The position numbers and the translations under genes are program-made. A stretch of 64,000 bases of DNA from Rhizobium viscosum (lineage in GTDB: Bacteria; Pseudomonadota; Alphaproteobacteria; Rhizobiales; Rhizobiaceae), in NCBI RefSeq assembly GCF_014873945.1, contig NZ_JADBEC010000001.1:496001-560000 (forward strand), in the 5' to 3' direction. Each line of letters begins with the position of its first letter. Position 1 is the stretch's first letter. The notes beneath the pieces are model-generated. The model was not told where the DNA came from, did not search any database, and worked only from the letters and a program-made list of their open reading frames with translations. Of this stretch, positions 29,078 through 38,163 are shown piece after piece.

Positions 29078-30868
29078 TCAGTCTTTCTTCTGCGGCGGGA
29101 TCGGACGGATCGCCAGTTCGCGCAGTTGGGCGGGCGTTGCCGGGGTCGGCGCGCCCATCAAGAGGTCCTGAGCCTGCTGGTTCATCGGGAAGAGCGAGAT
29201 TTCGCGCAGGTTCTTGGCGCCGACGAGCAACATGACGATACGGTCGATACCGAAGGCAGCACCACCATGCGGAGGCGCACCGTACTGGAAGGCACGGTAG
29301 AGGCCGCCGAAACGATCCTCGACGTCCTGCTGGCTCAAGCCCACCTTTTCGAAGGCGGCGACCATGGTTTCCGGCGACTGGTTACGGATCGAACCCGAGG
29401 CGATTTCGAAGCCGTTGCAGACGGCGTCGTATTGGAACGCCTTGATCGTCAACGGATCCTGGTTCTGCAGCGCATCGAGGCCGCCCTGCGGCATCGAGAA
29501 CGGATTGTGGGCGAAGTCGACCTTCTTTTCTTCTTCGTTCCATTCGAAGAACGGGAAGTCGACGATCCAGCACAGTTCGAAGCGGTCGCGGTCGACAAGG
29601 TTCAGTTCCTCACCCGCCTTGGTGCGGGCTTCACCGGCGAACTTGTAGAACTTGGCGGGATCGCCGGCAACGAAGAAGCAGGCGTCGCCGTCATCGAGGC
29701 CGAGCTGCGTGCGGATCGCGTCGGTGCGCTCCTCGCCAATATTCTTGGCAAGCGGACCTGCGCCTTCGAGCTTTTCGCCTTCCTTGCGCCAGAAGATGTA
29801 GCCGAGGCCTGGCTGGCCGGTCGACTGCGCCCAGGCGTTCATACGATCGCAGAAGGCACGGGAACCGCCGGTCTTGGCCGGGATCGCCCAGACCTGAACC
29901 TTCGGGTTCGAAGCGATCATGTTGGCGAAGACCTTGAAGCCGGAGCCGGCGAAGTGGTCTGTCACGGCCTCCATGACGATCGGGTTGCGCAGATCCGGCT
30001 TGTCGGAGCCATATTTGCGGATCGCTTCGTCATAGGGGATGCGCGGCCATTCCTTGGTGACCGGCTTGCCTTCAGCGAATTCCTCGAAAATGCCGCTCAT
30101 CAGCGGGCCCATCGTGTTCCAGACGTCTTCCTGGGTCACGAAGCTCATTTCGAGGTCGAGCTGGTAGAATTCGCCCGGCAGGCGGTCGGCGCGCGGGTCT
30201 TCGTCGCGGAAGCAGGGCGCGATCTGGAAGTAGCGGTCGAAGCCGGCGACCATCAGCAGTTGCTTGTACTGCTGCGGCGCCTGCGGCAGCGCGTAGAAAG
30301 TGCCGGGATGAATACGGCTCGGCACGAGGAAGTCGCGCGCGCCTTCCGGCGAAGAGGCCGTCAGGATCGGCGTCGTATATTCGGTAAAGCCGACATTGCC
30401 CATTTCGCGGCGCATGGCGGAGATCACCTGCGTGCGCTTGACGATGTTCTTGTGCAGCGTTTCGCGGCGCAGATCGAGGAAGCGATACTTGAGGCGAACG
30501 TCTTCCGGATAGTCCGGCTCGCCGAAGACGGGCAGCGGCAGTTCCTTGGCAGCAGAGAGAACTTCGATCTCCTGCGCGTAGAGTTCGATCTCGCCGGTCG
30601 GCATGTTCTTGTTGACGGTGTCTTCAGTCCGCGCCTTGACGAGACCGTCGACGCGGATGACCCATTCGCCGCGAACGGTCTCTGCCTGCTTGAAGGCCGG
30701 CGAATCCGGGTCGGCAACGATCTGCGTCGTGCCGTAATGGTCGCGAAGGTCGATGAACAGCACGCCGCCATGATCTCGGACACGATGGACCCAGCCGGAA
30801 ATACGGACAGTCGAGCCGACGTCCGACTTGCGAAGAGCGGCACATGTGTGGCTGCGGTAGCGGTGCAT
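29078..30868 (-). CDS. aspS: Aspartyl-tRNA synthetase
   Basis: A class II synthetase of 596 aa, beginning [18 protein letters not shown] with the anticodon-binding OB fold. Catalytic motifs: [17 protein letters not shown] (motif 1 region), [19 protein letters not shown] (motif 2) and the C-terminal [11 protein letters not shown] (motif 3). The chosen ATG 30868 is the family start; the frame is open for 35 further codons without conserved sequence. Rhizobial AspRS is usually non-discriminating, charging tRNA-Asn as well, when asnS is absent; the sequence here does not settle that. Confidence 0.96.
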   Translation of the reverse strand: MHRYRSHTCAALRKSDVGSTVRISGWVHRVRDHGGVLFIDLRDHYGTTQIVADPDSPAFKQAETVRGEWVIRVDGLVKARTEDTVNKNMPTGEIELYAQEIEVLSAAKELPLPVFGEPDYPEDVRLKYRFLDLRRETLHKNIVKRTQVISAMRREMGNVGFTEYTTPILTASSPEGARDFLVPSRIHPGTFYALPQAPQQYKQLLMVAGFDRYFQIAPCFRDEDPRADRLPGEFYQLDLEMSFVTQEDVWNTMGPLMSGIFEEFAEGKPVTKEWPRIPYDEAIRKYGSDKPDLRNPIVMEAVTDHFAGSGFKVFANMIASNPKVQVWAIPAKTGGSRAFCDRMNAWAQSTGQPGLGYIFWRKEGEKLEGAGPLAKNIGEERTDAIRTQLGLDDGDACFFVAGDPAKFYKFAGEARTKAGEELNLVDRDRFELCWIVDFPFFEWNEEEKKVDFAHNPFSMPQGGLDALQNQDPLTIKAFQYDAVCNGFEIASGSIRNQSPETMVAAFEKVGLSQQDVEDRFGGLYRAFQYGAPPHGGAAFGIDRIVMLLVGAKNLREISLFPMNQQAQDLLMGAPTPATPAQLRELAIRPIPPQKKD

Positions 30869-31119
30869 GATCTCAAATCCTGGCATTTGGCTTAAGACGG
30901 CGGCATGGCCGAAGACCTGCAGCGCCGACAAGAAAATCGGGCGGACAAGCGCATGGACGCTCTGATTTGTCAAGGCTTGGCGCGGCTGGCGGGCCGTTTG
31001 CCCCCGCGTTTCCGAAGGAGCCCGGGCACTTGCGCTGCGGCAGTTTGGCTGAAGGCTGCATATTGATGAAAAGGATAGTCAACTTTAAAAGGAGGCATCA
31101 TTCAAGACGGAACCTGCCA

Positions 31120-32511
31120 ATGCCCCTCCTCACCCGCCGCAATCTGCTCAAGGCTTCCGCCGTCGCAGGCGCCTATGGCGCGGGCATGGCGATTGCCGGG
31201 CGGTTCGGGCTGGCGGAGGCCGCACCTGAGCCGCGGATCCTGACGGCACGCAGGACCGTGGCACAGATCATGGATGCCGCACCGACGCGGGATATCATGA
31301 CATGGGGCGACGAGGGACTGCCGCCGGTGCTGCGCATGCCGCGCGGCAAAGCCTATGCGGCGCGACTGACGAACAGCCTCGACGAACCGACGACGATCCA
31401 CTGGCATGGGCTGCGCATCGACAACAAGATGGACGGGGTGCCCTTCATGACGCAGCCCTACGTCTATACCAATGACAGCTTCGACTATCTCTTCACGCCG
31501 CCGGATGCCGGCACCTTCTGGTATCACCCCCACTGCAACACACTGACCCAGATGGGCCACGGCATGACGGGCGTGCTTGTAGTGGAAGATCCTGATGATC
31601 CGGTCTTCGATGCGGAGGTCGTGCTCAACCTGCGCGACTGGCGGCTTGGCGGCGACGGGCAGTTCATCGCCCCCTTCCGGCCTCGCGATGCGGCCAAGGC
31701 CGGCACGTACGGAACGATACGCACCGCGAACTGGCATCAGGAGCCGAAGTATGATGCGCCAGCCGGCGGGCTGATCCGTCTGCGCATCGCCGTCACCGAT
31801 GTCACCCGCATCTTCCAGCTGAGGATGGAAGGCGCTGATGCGATTGTTATCGCGATCGACGGCAATCCGGTGCCAAAACGCTTCCCACTGGATCTCTTGC
31901 AGATCGGACCGGGCCAGAGGCTCGACCTCGCGGTTCGAATGCCTGATAGCGAGGGCGCAGTCGCGACGCTTGAAGATATCAGGGGCACGACGCCGAAGGT
32001 GATCGCGAGCTTGCGCGCCACCGGGCAGTCACTGAAGCGCAATATCGGCGATCTCGGCGCGCTCGCGGAAAACCCGGTGCCGAAGGCTGATCTCTCTTCG
32101 GCAGAAACAATCCCACTTGTGCTTTCCGCCACAGCGGAGAATGCGGCTGTCGAAAGCATCTGCGGCACGCTCGGCTACAGCTTCTGGGCCATCAACAAGG
32201 TGCCGTGGCCAGGCGACACGCCCGATCCGACCGCACCGCTCGCTGAACTGAAACTCGGCAAGAGCTACGTCTTTAATCTGGAAAACGTCACACCCCACAC
32301 GCATCCGATCCATCTGCACGGCATGAGCTTCACAGTCATCTCGTCCTCGACGCGCGAGGTGATACCGCTCGTGTCAGACACCTATCTCATTCAGCCGGAC
32401 GAAAAGGTGCAGCTCGCCTTCGTCGCCGACAATCCGGGTGACTGGCTGCTGCATTGCCATATCATCGAGCATCAGAAGACGGGCATGACGAGCTATCTTC
32501 GTGTTGTCTGA
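31120..32511 (+). CDS. Multicopper oxidase (laccase/CueO-like), Tat-exported
   Basis: The protein of 463 aa starts MPLLTRRNLLKASAVAGA, a twin-arginine signal, so it is exported folded. All four copper motifs are present: IHWHGLRID, WYHPHCNTLTQMGH, HTHPIHLHGMS and HCHIIEHQKTGM, giving type 1, 2 and 3 sites. Relatives oxidise Cu(I) or phenols. No methionine-rich insert typical of CueO is evident. The ribosome site is weak at ATG 31120, while AGGAGG lies 25 bases upstream at 31090; an upstream start in the same frame is possible but unconserved. Confidence 0.9.
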   Translation: MPLLTRRNLLKASAVAGAYGAGMAIAGRFGLAEAAPEPRILTARRTVAQIMDAAPTRDIMTWGDEGLPPVLRMPRGKAYAARLTNSLDEPTTIHWHGLRIDNKMDGVPFMTQPYVYTNDSFDYLFTPPDAGTFWYHPHCNTLTQMGHGMTGVLVVEDPDDPVFDAEVVLNLRDWRLGGDGQFIAPFRPRDAAKAGTYGTIRTANWHQEPKYDAPAGGLIRLRIAVTDVTRIFQLRMEGADAIVIAIDGNPVPKRFPLDLLQIGPGQRLDLAVRMPDSEGAVATLEDIRGTTPKVIASLRATGQSLKRNIGDLGALAENPVPKADLSSAETIPLVLSATAENAAVESICGTLGYSFWAINKVPWPGDTPDPTAPLAELKLGKSYVFNLENVTPHTHPIHLHGMSFTVISSSTREVIPLVSDTYLIQPDEKVQLAFVADNPGDWLLHCHIIEHQKTGMTSYLRVV

Positions 32512-32676
32512 TATTGTGCCGCGATTATCGCCCCGGCGACACAGCAGCCGCAGAAAACATCGCCTGCATCACAGCGAATAAGACTTCATAAAGGTGAAGC
32601 CCGCTGACCATATTGACATATCTCTTCGAAAGGGGAAGGAAGGTTTAACTGACCTCTTCCTTGCGAATGAATTGAT

Positions 32677-33828
32677 ATGATCGAAACCACCGCCGATCTG
32701 GCGGCCGCCTGCAAAGAGCTGGCCAAGTCCGATTTCATTACCATCGATACTGAATTCCTGCGTGAGACGACCTTCTGGCCGGAATTATGCCTGATCCAGA
32801 TGGCGAGCCCGACGGTAGAGGTGCTGGTCGATCCTCTGGCGAAAGACATCGATCTTTCGCCCTTCTTCGAGCTGATGGCCAATCCAAACGTGCTGAAGGT
32901 ATTTCACGCGGCACGGCAGGATATTGAAATCATTTTCAATCGCGGCAACCTGATCCCTCACCCGATTTTCGACACCCAGGTCGCCGCCATGGTCTGTGGT
33001 TTCGGCGACAGCGTGTCCTACGATCAGCTGATCAGCCGCACCAAGAACGTCCACATCGACAAGTCCTCGCGCTTCACCGACTGGAGCCGCCGGCCGCTGT
33101 CGGACAAGCAACTCGAATATGCACTGGCCGACGTCACCCATCTGCGCGACGCCTATCTCTACCTCAAGGCCGAACTGGAGCGCGAAGGCCGCGCCTCCTG
33201 GCTGCGCGAAGAAATGGACATTCTGGAATCGCGCGAGACCTACGATATCCACCCTGACGATGCCTGGCAGCGACTGAAGCTGCGCTTGCGCAAGCCGCAG
33301 GAACTGGCGATCCTGAAATATGTCGCCGCCTGGCGGGAGCGCGAGGCACGGGCGCGCAACGTACCTCGCTCGCGCGTGCTGAAGGACGACGCGATCTATG
33401 AGATCGCCCAGCAGCAGCCGAAGGACGCCGAAGCGCTCGGGCGCCTGCGCACCATTCCGAAGGGCTGGGAGCGCTCGGCCACGGGTGCTGCGGTGCTCGA
33501 AGCGGTCAATACAGCGCTTGCGCTGCCACGTTCCGAAATGCCGCATGTGCCGCGCCAGGCACAGCCGCCGGAAGGTGCGGCGGCGGCCGTCGAGCTTCTC
33601 AAGGTGCTGCTCAAGCTGATTTCCGAAAAGCACGGCGTGGCGCCGAAGGTAATCGCCAACAGCGACGACCTGGACAGGATAGCGGCTGAGGGCGAAACGG
33701 CAGATGTCGCGGCCATGCATGGCTGGCGGCGCGATCTGTTCGGCGAGCCGGCTCTGCAGCTCATCCGCGGCGAAATTGCTCTACGCTTCGTTGGCCGCAA
33801 GGTCGAAACCGTCGCACTCCCAGCTTAG
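32677..33828 (+). CDS. rnd: Ribonuclease D
   Basis: The 383-aa 3'-5' exoribonuclease trims tRNA 3' ends. DEDD residues are visible in ITIDTEFLRET (Asp and Glu), VFHAARQDIEI (Asp) and EYALADVTHLRDAYLY (Asp, Tyr). An HRDC domain follows at about residues 205-285 (LRKPQELAILKYVAAWRE). Length matches the family. It is a single gene after the multicopper oxidase, with a short interspersed repeat downstream. Confidence 0.95.
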   Translation: MIETTADLAAACKELAKSDFITIDTEFLRETTFWPELCLIQMASPTVEVLVDPLAKDIDLSPFFELMANPNVLKVFHAARQDIEIIFNRGNLIPHPIFDTQVAAMVCGFGDSVSYDQLISRTKNVHIDKSSRFTDWSRRPLSDKQLEYALADVTHLRDAYLYLKAELEREGRASWLREEMDILESRETYDIHPDDAWQRLKLRLRKPQELAILKYVAAWREREARARNVPRSRVLKDDAIYEIAQQQPKDAEALGRLRTIPKGWERSATGAAVLEAVNTALALPRSEMPHVPRQAQPPEGAAAAVELLKVLLKLISEKHGVAPKVIANSDDLDRIAAEGETADVAAMHGWRRDLFGEPALQLIRGEIALRFVGRKVETVALPA

Positions 33829-33871
33829 ATCGCGGCGCGAGCCTTCGGTCCGGCTGTCGCGTTTCAAGTCG

Positions 33872-33930
33872 TTGTTTGACGCGTGTCGTGAGCGCAAAAA
33901 TCGCTTCGCACCTTTGCGCGAGCTGCCTTA
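33872..33930. repeat. Short rhizobial interspersed repeat, copy 1
   Basis: The sequence tttgacgcgtgtcgtgagcg followed by caaaaatcgcttcgcacctt has the look of a short repeat I recall from many rhizobial intergenic regions. It is related to the stretch at 44245-44300: 17 of 24 central bases agree when one copy is reverse complemented. It lies between rnd and the cyclase gene. Recognition is from memory; a database search was not possible. Confidence 0.5.
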
Positions 33931-34003
33931 AATTCGAAATATCTTGACCATAGCACTGCACCGGAAACAATAGCCGAATGAAGTGCTTCGGCGAAAGGGC
34001 GGC

Positions 34004-35065
34004 ATGAGAGAGATATCCCCGACGCAGAACTGGATTCTGATTGCGCTCGTGCTGGCGCTCAGCGGCGTGGTCTATGATCTGTACTTCTTTACAGGCCAGA
34101 CGCCCATCATCGGAGCGATCTTCGCGCTCTTCATCGGCATGCCGATTCTCGCCTTCGAGCGCAAGGTACTGTTGCGCGGCCTCTACCGACGCATTCAGAG
34201 ATTGCCGACCCTGCTTTTCATCATCTCCGAACTCGTGATCTACGAAATCCTGATGAGCATCGGCTTTGCGGCGGCCGGTTTCCTTCTCGCATTGCTTGGT
34301 GCGCTGAAGCCGCCGAAAATGATCGACGTGCTGATCATGCCGTTCGATATCTTCCTCTATGCGCTCGCGGTCTGCGCCACATTGATCTTTCTGCTCAGGG
34401 TACGTGAACTATTGGGACGCGAGGTCTTCATCAGCATGCTGATAAGCCGCTACCGCAGGCCGATGAAGGAAGAGCGGGTCTTCCTGTTCATCGATCTCGC
34501 AGAGTCCACCGCCTTTGCGGAGAAGCATGGTGACCTGCGTGCACAGCAGCTTCTGAGTTCGCTGTTTGCCGCCTTCGCCGAGCCGGTGCGGCGTCACAAA
34601 GGCCTGATCAACGACTATGTCGGCGATGCGGCGATCATCACTTGGCCTCTGGCGCGCGGCGTCAAAGATGCGCGCTGCGTGCGCTGCCTTTTCGATATCC
34701 TCGCCGATATCGAAGCCAATGCCGCAAGCTGGAAGAAGAGCTACGGCCATGTGCCGAAACTGAGGGCCGCCCTTCACGGCGGCAGCGTCATTACGGCCGA
34801 AGTCGGCGTCGACCATCACAAGATCAGCTTCTTCGGTGATACGGTGAATACCACTTCGCGGCTGGAATCGCTCTGCCGGACATTGAACCGGCCGGTGCTG
34901 ATCTCCGCCGAGCTTGCCAAGCGCATGACGTTGCCGGAGGAGATTGTCGGCGAGAACCTCGGCAATCACGCTGTGCGCGGCCGTGGCCAGGGGCTGGATG
35001 TCGTCGCACTTTCCTCGCGCGCGGTGACCGTCCTCAAACAGCCTGCTACGCTCAGGCGCGGTTGA
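34004..35065 (+). CDS. Membrane-anchored class III adenylate/guanylate cyclase
   Basis: The 353-aa protein has four or more transmembrane segments in residues 1-140 and a C-terminal cyclase catalytic domain. Metal-binding aspartates are in FLFIDLAEST and in NDYVGDAAII; the transition-state residues lie in FFGDTVNTTSRLE. ATG 34004 has GAAAGGG just upstream and is preferred to GTG 33983. Rhizobia have many such cyclases with varied sensors; the membrane region here is probably the input. Whether it makes cAMP or cGMP is not decided. Confidence 0.9.
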   Translation: MREISPTQNWILIALVLALSGVVYDLYFFTGQTPIIGAIFALFIGMPILAFERKVLLRGLYRRIQRLPTLLFIISELVIYEILMSIGFAAAGFLLALLGALKPPKMIDVLIMPFDIFLYALAVCATLIFLLRVRELLGREVFISMLISRYRRPMKEERVFLFIDLAESTAFAEKHGDLRAQQLLSSLFAAFAEPVRRHKGLINDYVGDAAIITWPLARGVKDARCVRCLFDILADIEANAASWKKSYGHVPKLRAALHGGSVITAEVGVDHHKISFFGDTVNTTSRLESLCRTLNRPVLISAELAKRMTLPEEIVGENLGNHAVRGRGQGLDVVALSSRAVTVLKQPATLRRG

Positions 35066-35174
35066 GACGGAGCTTTATCCGCCCGTCACCAAAGCTTCAC
35101 TCAATCGTCAATGTGCCGACATGAATGCCCTGCTAAGCGGATGGCGCTTTTGCACTCCGTTCTATGGGGACATC

Positions 35175-36530
35175 ATGAAGAACGTTCTTTTTGCTTCCGT
35201 ATCACTTTTCATGCTCGTCGCAGGCTCCGCCTCGGCCGACCAGCAGCTCTTCCCGGCAAAGCTCACGAGCCAGGCCATCCTGCCTGCCAACACGCTGACT
35301 CCGGCCCCGGCCGATGCGCCGGCCTTTCTCAAGACCTCCGGCAAGTTCACCACCCCGGACCGCAAGCGCACCGAAAAGCTCGGCACCATCGACGGCAAGG
35401 ACGGCGCCCGCGTCACCGACGTCAAGCTGCCGCTCGACGGCCAGCCGATCCAGGGCTTCTCCGGCATCAAGACCATGCCCGACGGCACCTTCTGGACGCT
35501 CTCCGACAACGGTTTCGGCTCGAAGTTCACCTCGTCCGACTCCATGCTGTTCCTGCATCAGCTGAAATTCGACTGGAACGCCAACAAGGTCGACGTCGTC
35601 AAGAACCTCTTCCTGTCCGATCCGAACAAGATTGCGCCGTTCCCGATCGTCACGGAAGCCTCTGACACGCGTTACCTGACCGGCGCTGATTTCGACATCG
35701 AATCCGTACAGCCGGTTGCCGACGGCTTCTGGCTCGGCGACGAATTCGGCCCCTACCTCTTGAAGATCGACACCGAAGGCCGCCTGACGGACGTCATCCC
35801 CACCACGCTCGACGGCAAGCCGGTCCTGTCCCCCGACAACCCGCTGATCCAGCTGCCAGCCAACCCGGCCGCCAAGATGCCGGCCTTCAACCTGAAGCGC
35901 TCCGGCGGCTTCGAGGGCCTCGCCATGTCGAAGGACGGCTCAAAGCTCTACGGCCTGCTGGAAGGCGCCATCTATGTTGACGGCCAGGTGGAAACTGTTG
36001 ACGGCCACACCGCCATCCGCGTCATCGAATTCGATGTCGCTTCCAAGAAGTGGACCGGCCGCAGCTGGCTCTATCCGTTCGAAGACAAGGGTGCTTCGAT
36101 CGGCGACTTCAACATGCTTGACGAGACCACCGCTCTCGTCATCGAGCGCGACAATGGCGCCGGCACGAAGGACAAGGCTTGCGCCGATCCCAAGCAGCCG
36201 AAGCCGGACTGCTTCGAAGCTCCTGCCGAGCTGAAGCGTGTCTACAAGATCGAGTTCAATGATGCCAACGTCGGCAAGGCTGTCCGCAAGATCGGCTATA
36301 TCGATCTCCTGAACATCCAGGATCCTGACAACAAGAAGAAGGCCGGCGATATCCCCGGCGTTTACAACATGCCCTTCGTGACGATCGAAAACGTCGACCG
36401 CGTCGACGCGACCCACATCATCATCGGCAACGACAACAACCTGCCCTTCTCAGCCGGCCGCGCTGTCGACAAGGCCGACAATAACGAGTTCAGCATCCTC
36501 GAAGTCGGCGAGTTCCTGAACGCGAAGTAA
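35175..36530 (+). CDS. Secreted phytase-like esterase family protein
   Basis: The protein of 451 aa starts MKNVLFASVSLFMLVAGSAS with a Sec signal peptide. The body matches the 'esterase-like activity of phytase' domain: GFSGIKTMPDGTFWTLSDNGFG, WLGDEFGPYLLKID and GGFEGLAMSKDGSKLYGLLEG. Related proteins hydrolyse phosphate esters and are seen near phosphate genes; here ppx and ppk are the next genes, though on the opposite strand. The substrate is unverified. ATG 35175 is the first Met of the signal peptide; ATG 35121 is unlikely. A terminator follows. Confidence 0.85.
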   Translation: MKNVLFASVSLFMLVAGSASADQQLFPAKLTSQAILPANTLTPAPADAPAFLKTSGKFTTPDRKRTEKLGTIDGKDGARVTDVKLPLDGQPIQGFSGIKTMPDGTFWTLSDNGFGSKFTSSDSMLFLHQLKFDWNANKVDVVKNLFLSDPNKIAPFPIVTEASDTRYLTGADFDIESVQPVADGFWLGDEFGPYLLKIDTEGRLTDVIPTTLDGKPVLSPDNPLIQLPANPAAKMPAFNLKRSGGFEGLAMSKDGSKLYGLLEGAIYVDGQVETVDGHTAIRVIEFDVASKKWTGRSWLYPFEDKGASIGDFNMLDETTALVIERDNGAGTKDKACADPKQPKPDCFEAPAELKRVYKIEFNDANVGKAVRKIGYIDLLNIQDPDNKKKAGDIPGVYNMPFVTIENVDRVDATHIIIGNDNNLPFSAGRAVDKADNNEFSILEVGEFLNAK

Positions 36531-36553
36531 TCCGCAATTAGCGTGAGATTGAG

Positions 36554-36580
36554 AGGGCGGCGCGAAAGTGCCGCCCTTTT
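36554..36580 (+). terminator. Rho-independent terminator after phytase-like gene
   Basis: AGGGCGGC, loop GCGAAAGT, GCCGCCCTTTT, located 24 bases after the stop at 36530 and before the convergent ppx gene. Confidence 0.88.
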
Positions 36581-36632
36581 GCTTGGCCATTGGTGTCTGG
36601 AGGTGAAGGTCGGGCAGCCCTGCCGGACCTGT

Positions 36633-38153
36633 CTACTCGAACCGGAACGCCAGCCGCTTGTTGGTCAGCCGCGACAATTGCTGCAGGCGGCCGTCCAGTC
36701 GTTCTCCGGCGAAATCGCGGTATTCATGCGGGACCACGAATTCCAGATCGAGATCCGGGGACGAGGACTTGCGGAAGGTGAGGTCGCGTACGATGCCCGG
36801 CATCGAGGCCGAGAAGAGATAGACGACGCGCAGCATGCCGCCGAGCAGCTTGGCGCGGTCGATGAAGGCGGGACCGGCGATCGTCGCAAGCGGTGCCGTG
36901 GAGCCGTCGTCGTGCAGGCCTTCGAAGCGGTAGTAGTTGGTCAACGCGATGAAGGCACGGCCGGGATGGCTGATGCCGACGAATGAGGAGTGAGCAATCA
37001 CGTTCAGCGCCTGAGCGCCGCGATAATCAGGATGGGCGCGCCAGCTGATATCGGCCAGCAGGCAGGCGGCCTGGCGATACCGGCTTTCCTCGTCGGTTTC
37101 CTGAACGCCGAAATACGGCATCATGCGGCCGGTCCAATCGGCCAGTTCGCGGGCATGTTCCGGCGAGCGGGCACGCAGGATCGCAAGCTCGCCGGCGGCA
37201 GCCAGCAGCGGATCGGCGCGGCGTTCGGATTCGGACAGCAGCGAAAAGAGATAACCTTCGCGCACGCCTTGCGCGGAGAAGGAGATCACCGAAGGCTTCA
37301 TGGCGTTCAGCACTTCCTTCATGGCGATGGCGCCGAAAGGCAGCAGCGAACGGCGATGCTTGGAAACCGCCTGCAGAGCCGGCTCCTTGGAATCCTTGGC
37401 GGTGACGACCTGATCCAGGAACTGCGTCATGCCTTCGAGAGACACCTCGTAGCCCTGCATCATGTGCAGCGGATAACGGGTGATCTCCATGTGCAGTTTG
37501 GCAATGTTTCGCCAGGTGCCGCCAACGGCGTAGAAGGTGCGCCCTTCCCCCTTGGAGAGAAGCTTGGCGGTCTTGACCTGCTTGCGGGCAAAGGCGCGCG
37601 CCTTGGCGAGCGATCCGCCGGCATATTCGGAGAGGCGCAGACCGCCGAGCGGCAGGGTAATACCGCCACTGACATCCTTGCCCCTGATATCGATCAGTTC
37701 CAGAGAACCGCCGCCGAGGTCGCCGGCGATGCCGTCGGGATTGTAGAAGCCGCTGATGATGCCGAGCGAGGCAAAGCGTGCCTCTTCCTCACCCGACAAT
37801 ATACGGACGTGCCGCTGCAGGATCGTCTCGGCCTGATGGATGAAATCGGGACCGTTGCTTGCCTCGCGCGCAGCGGCCGTGGCCAGCACATACATGGTGG
37901 CCGCGCGCGCCTGATCGGAGAGAGCCTTGAAACGATGAAGTGCCTGAAGCGCGCGTGCGACGCTTTCCTCGTCCATCTTGCCGGTCAGGGCTATGCCCTT
38001 GCCGAGGCCGCAGAGAACCTTTTCGTTGAAGAGGATGGTGGGCGAACGCGACAAGCCTTCGTAGACGACCAGACGGATAGAATTCGATCCGATATCGACA
38101 ACGGAGACCGGGGCGATACCCGGAAGTCGCCCCTGGGCTTCAGATTCAACCAT
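36633..38153 (-). CDS. ppx: Exopolyphosphatase (Ppx/GppA family)
   Basis: The 506-aa protein degrades polyphosphate or pppGpp. The ASKHA phosphate-1 loop VVDIGSNSIRLVVYEG is at residues 16-31, and the second motif GDLGGGSLELIDI follows near 150. ATG 38153 starts ten bases after the ppk stop; a longer frame would overlap ppk. The ppk-ppx order gives one operon for making and breaking polyphosphate. The C-terminal HD-like region is intact. Confidence 0.92.
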   Translation of the reverse strand: MVESEAQGRLPGIAPVSVVDIGSNSIRLVVYEGLSRSPTILFNEKVLCGLGKGIALTGKMDEESVARALQALHRFKALSDQARAATMYVLATAAAREASNGPDFIHQAETILQRHVRILSGEEEARFASLGIISGFYNPDGIAGDLGGGSLELIDIRGKDVSGGITLPLGGLRLSEYAGGSLAKARAFARKQVKTAKLLSKGEGRTFYAVGGTWRNIAKLHMEITRYPLHMMQGYEVSLEGMTQFLDQVVTAKDSKEPALQAVSKHRRSLLPFGAIAMKEVLNAMKPSVISFSAQGVREGYLFSLLSESERRADPLLAAAGELAILRARSPEHARELADWTGRMMPYFGVQETDEESRYRQAACLLADISWRAHPDYRGAQALNVIAHSSFVGISHPGRAFIALTNYYRFEGLHDDGSTAPLATIAGPAFIDRAKLLGGMLRVVYLFSASMPGIVRDLTFRKSSSPDLDLEFVVPHEYRDFAGERLDGRLQQLSRLTNKRLAFRFE

Positions 38154-38163
38154 TAGGTCCAGT

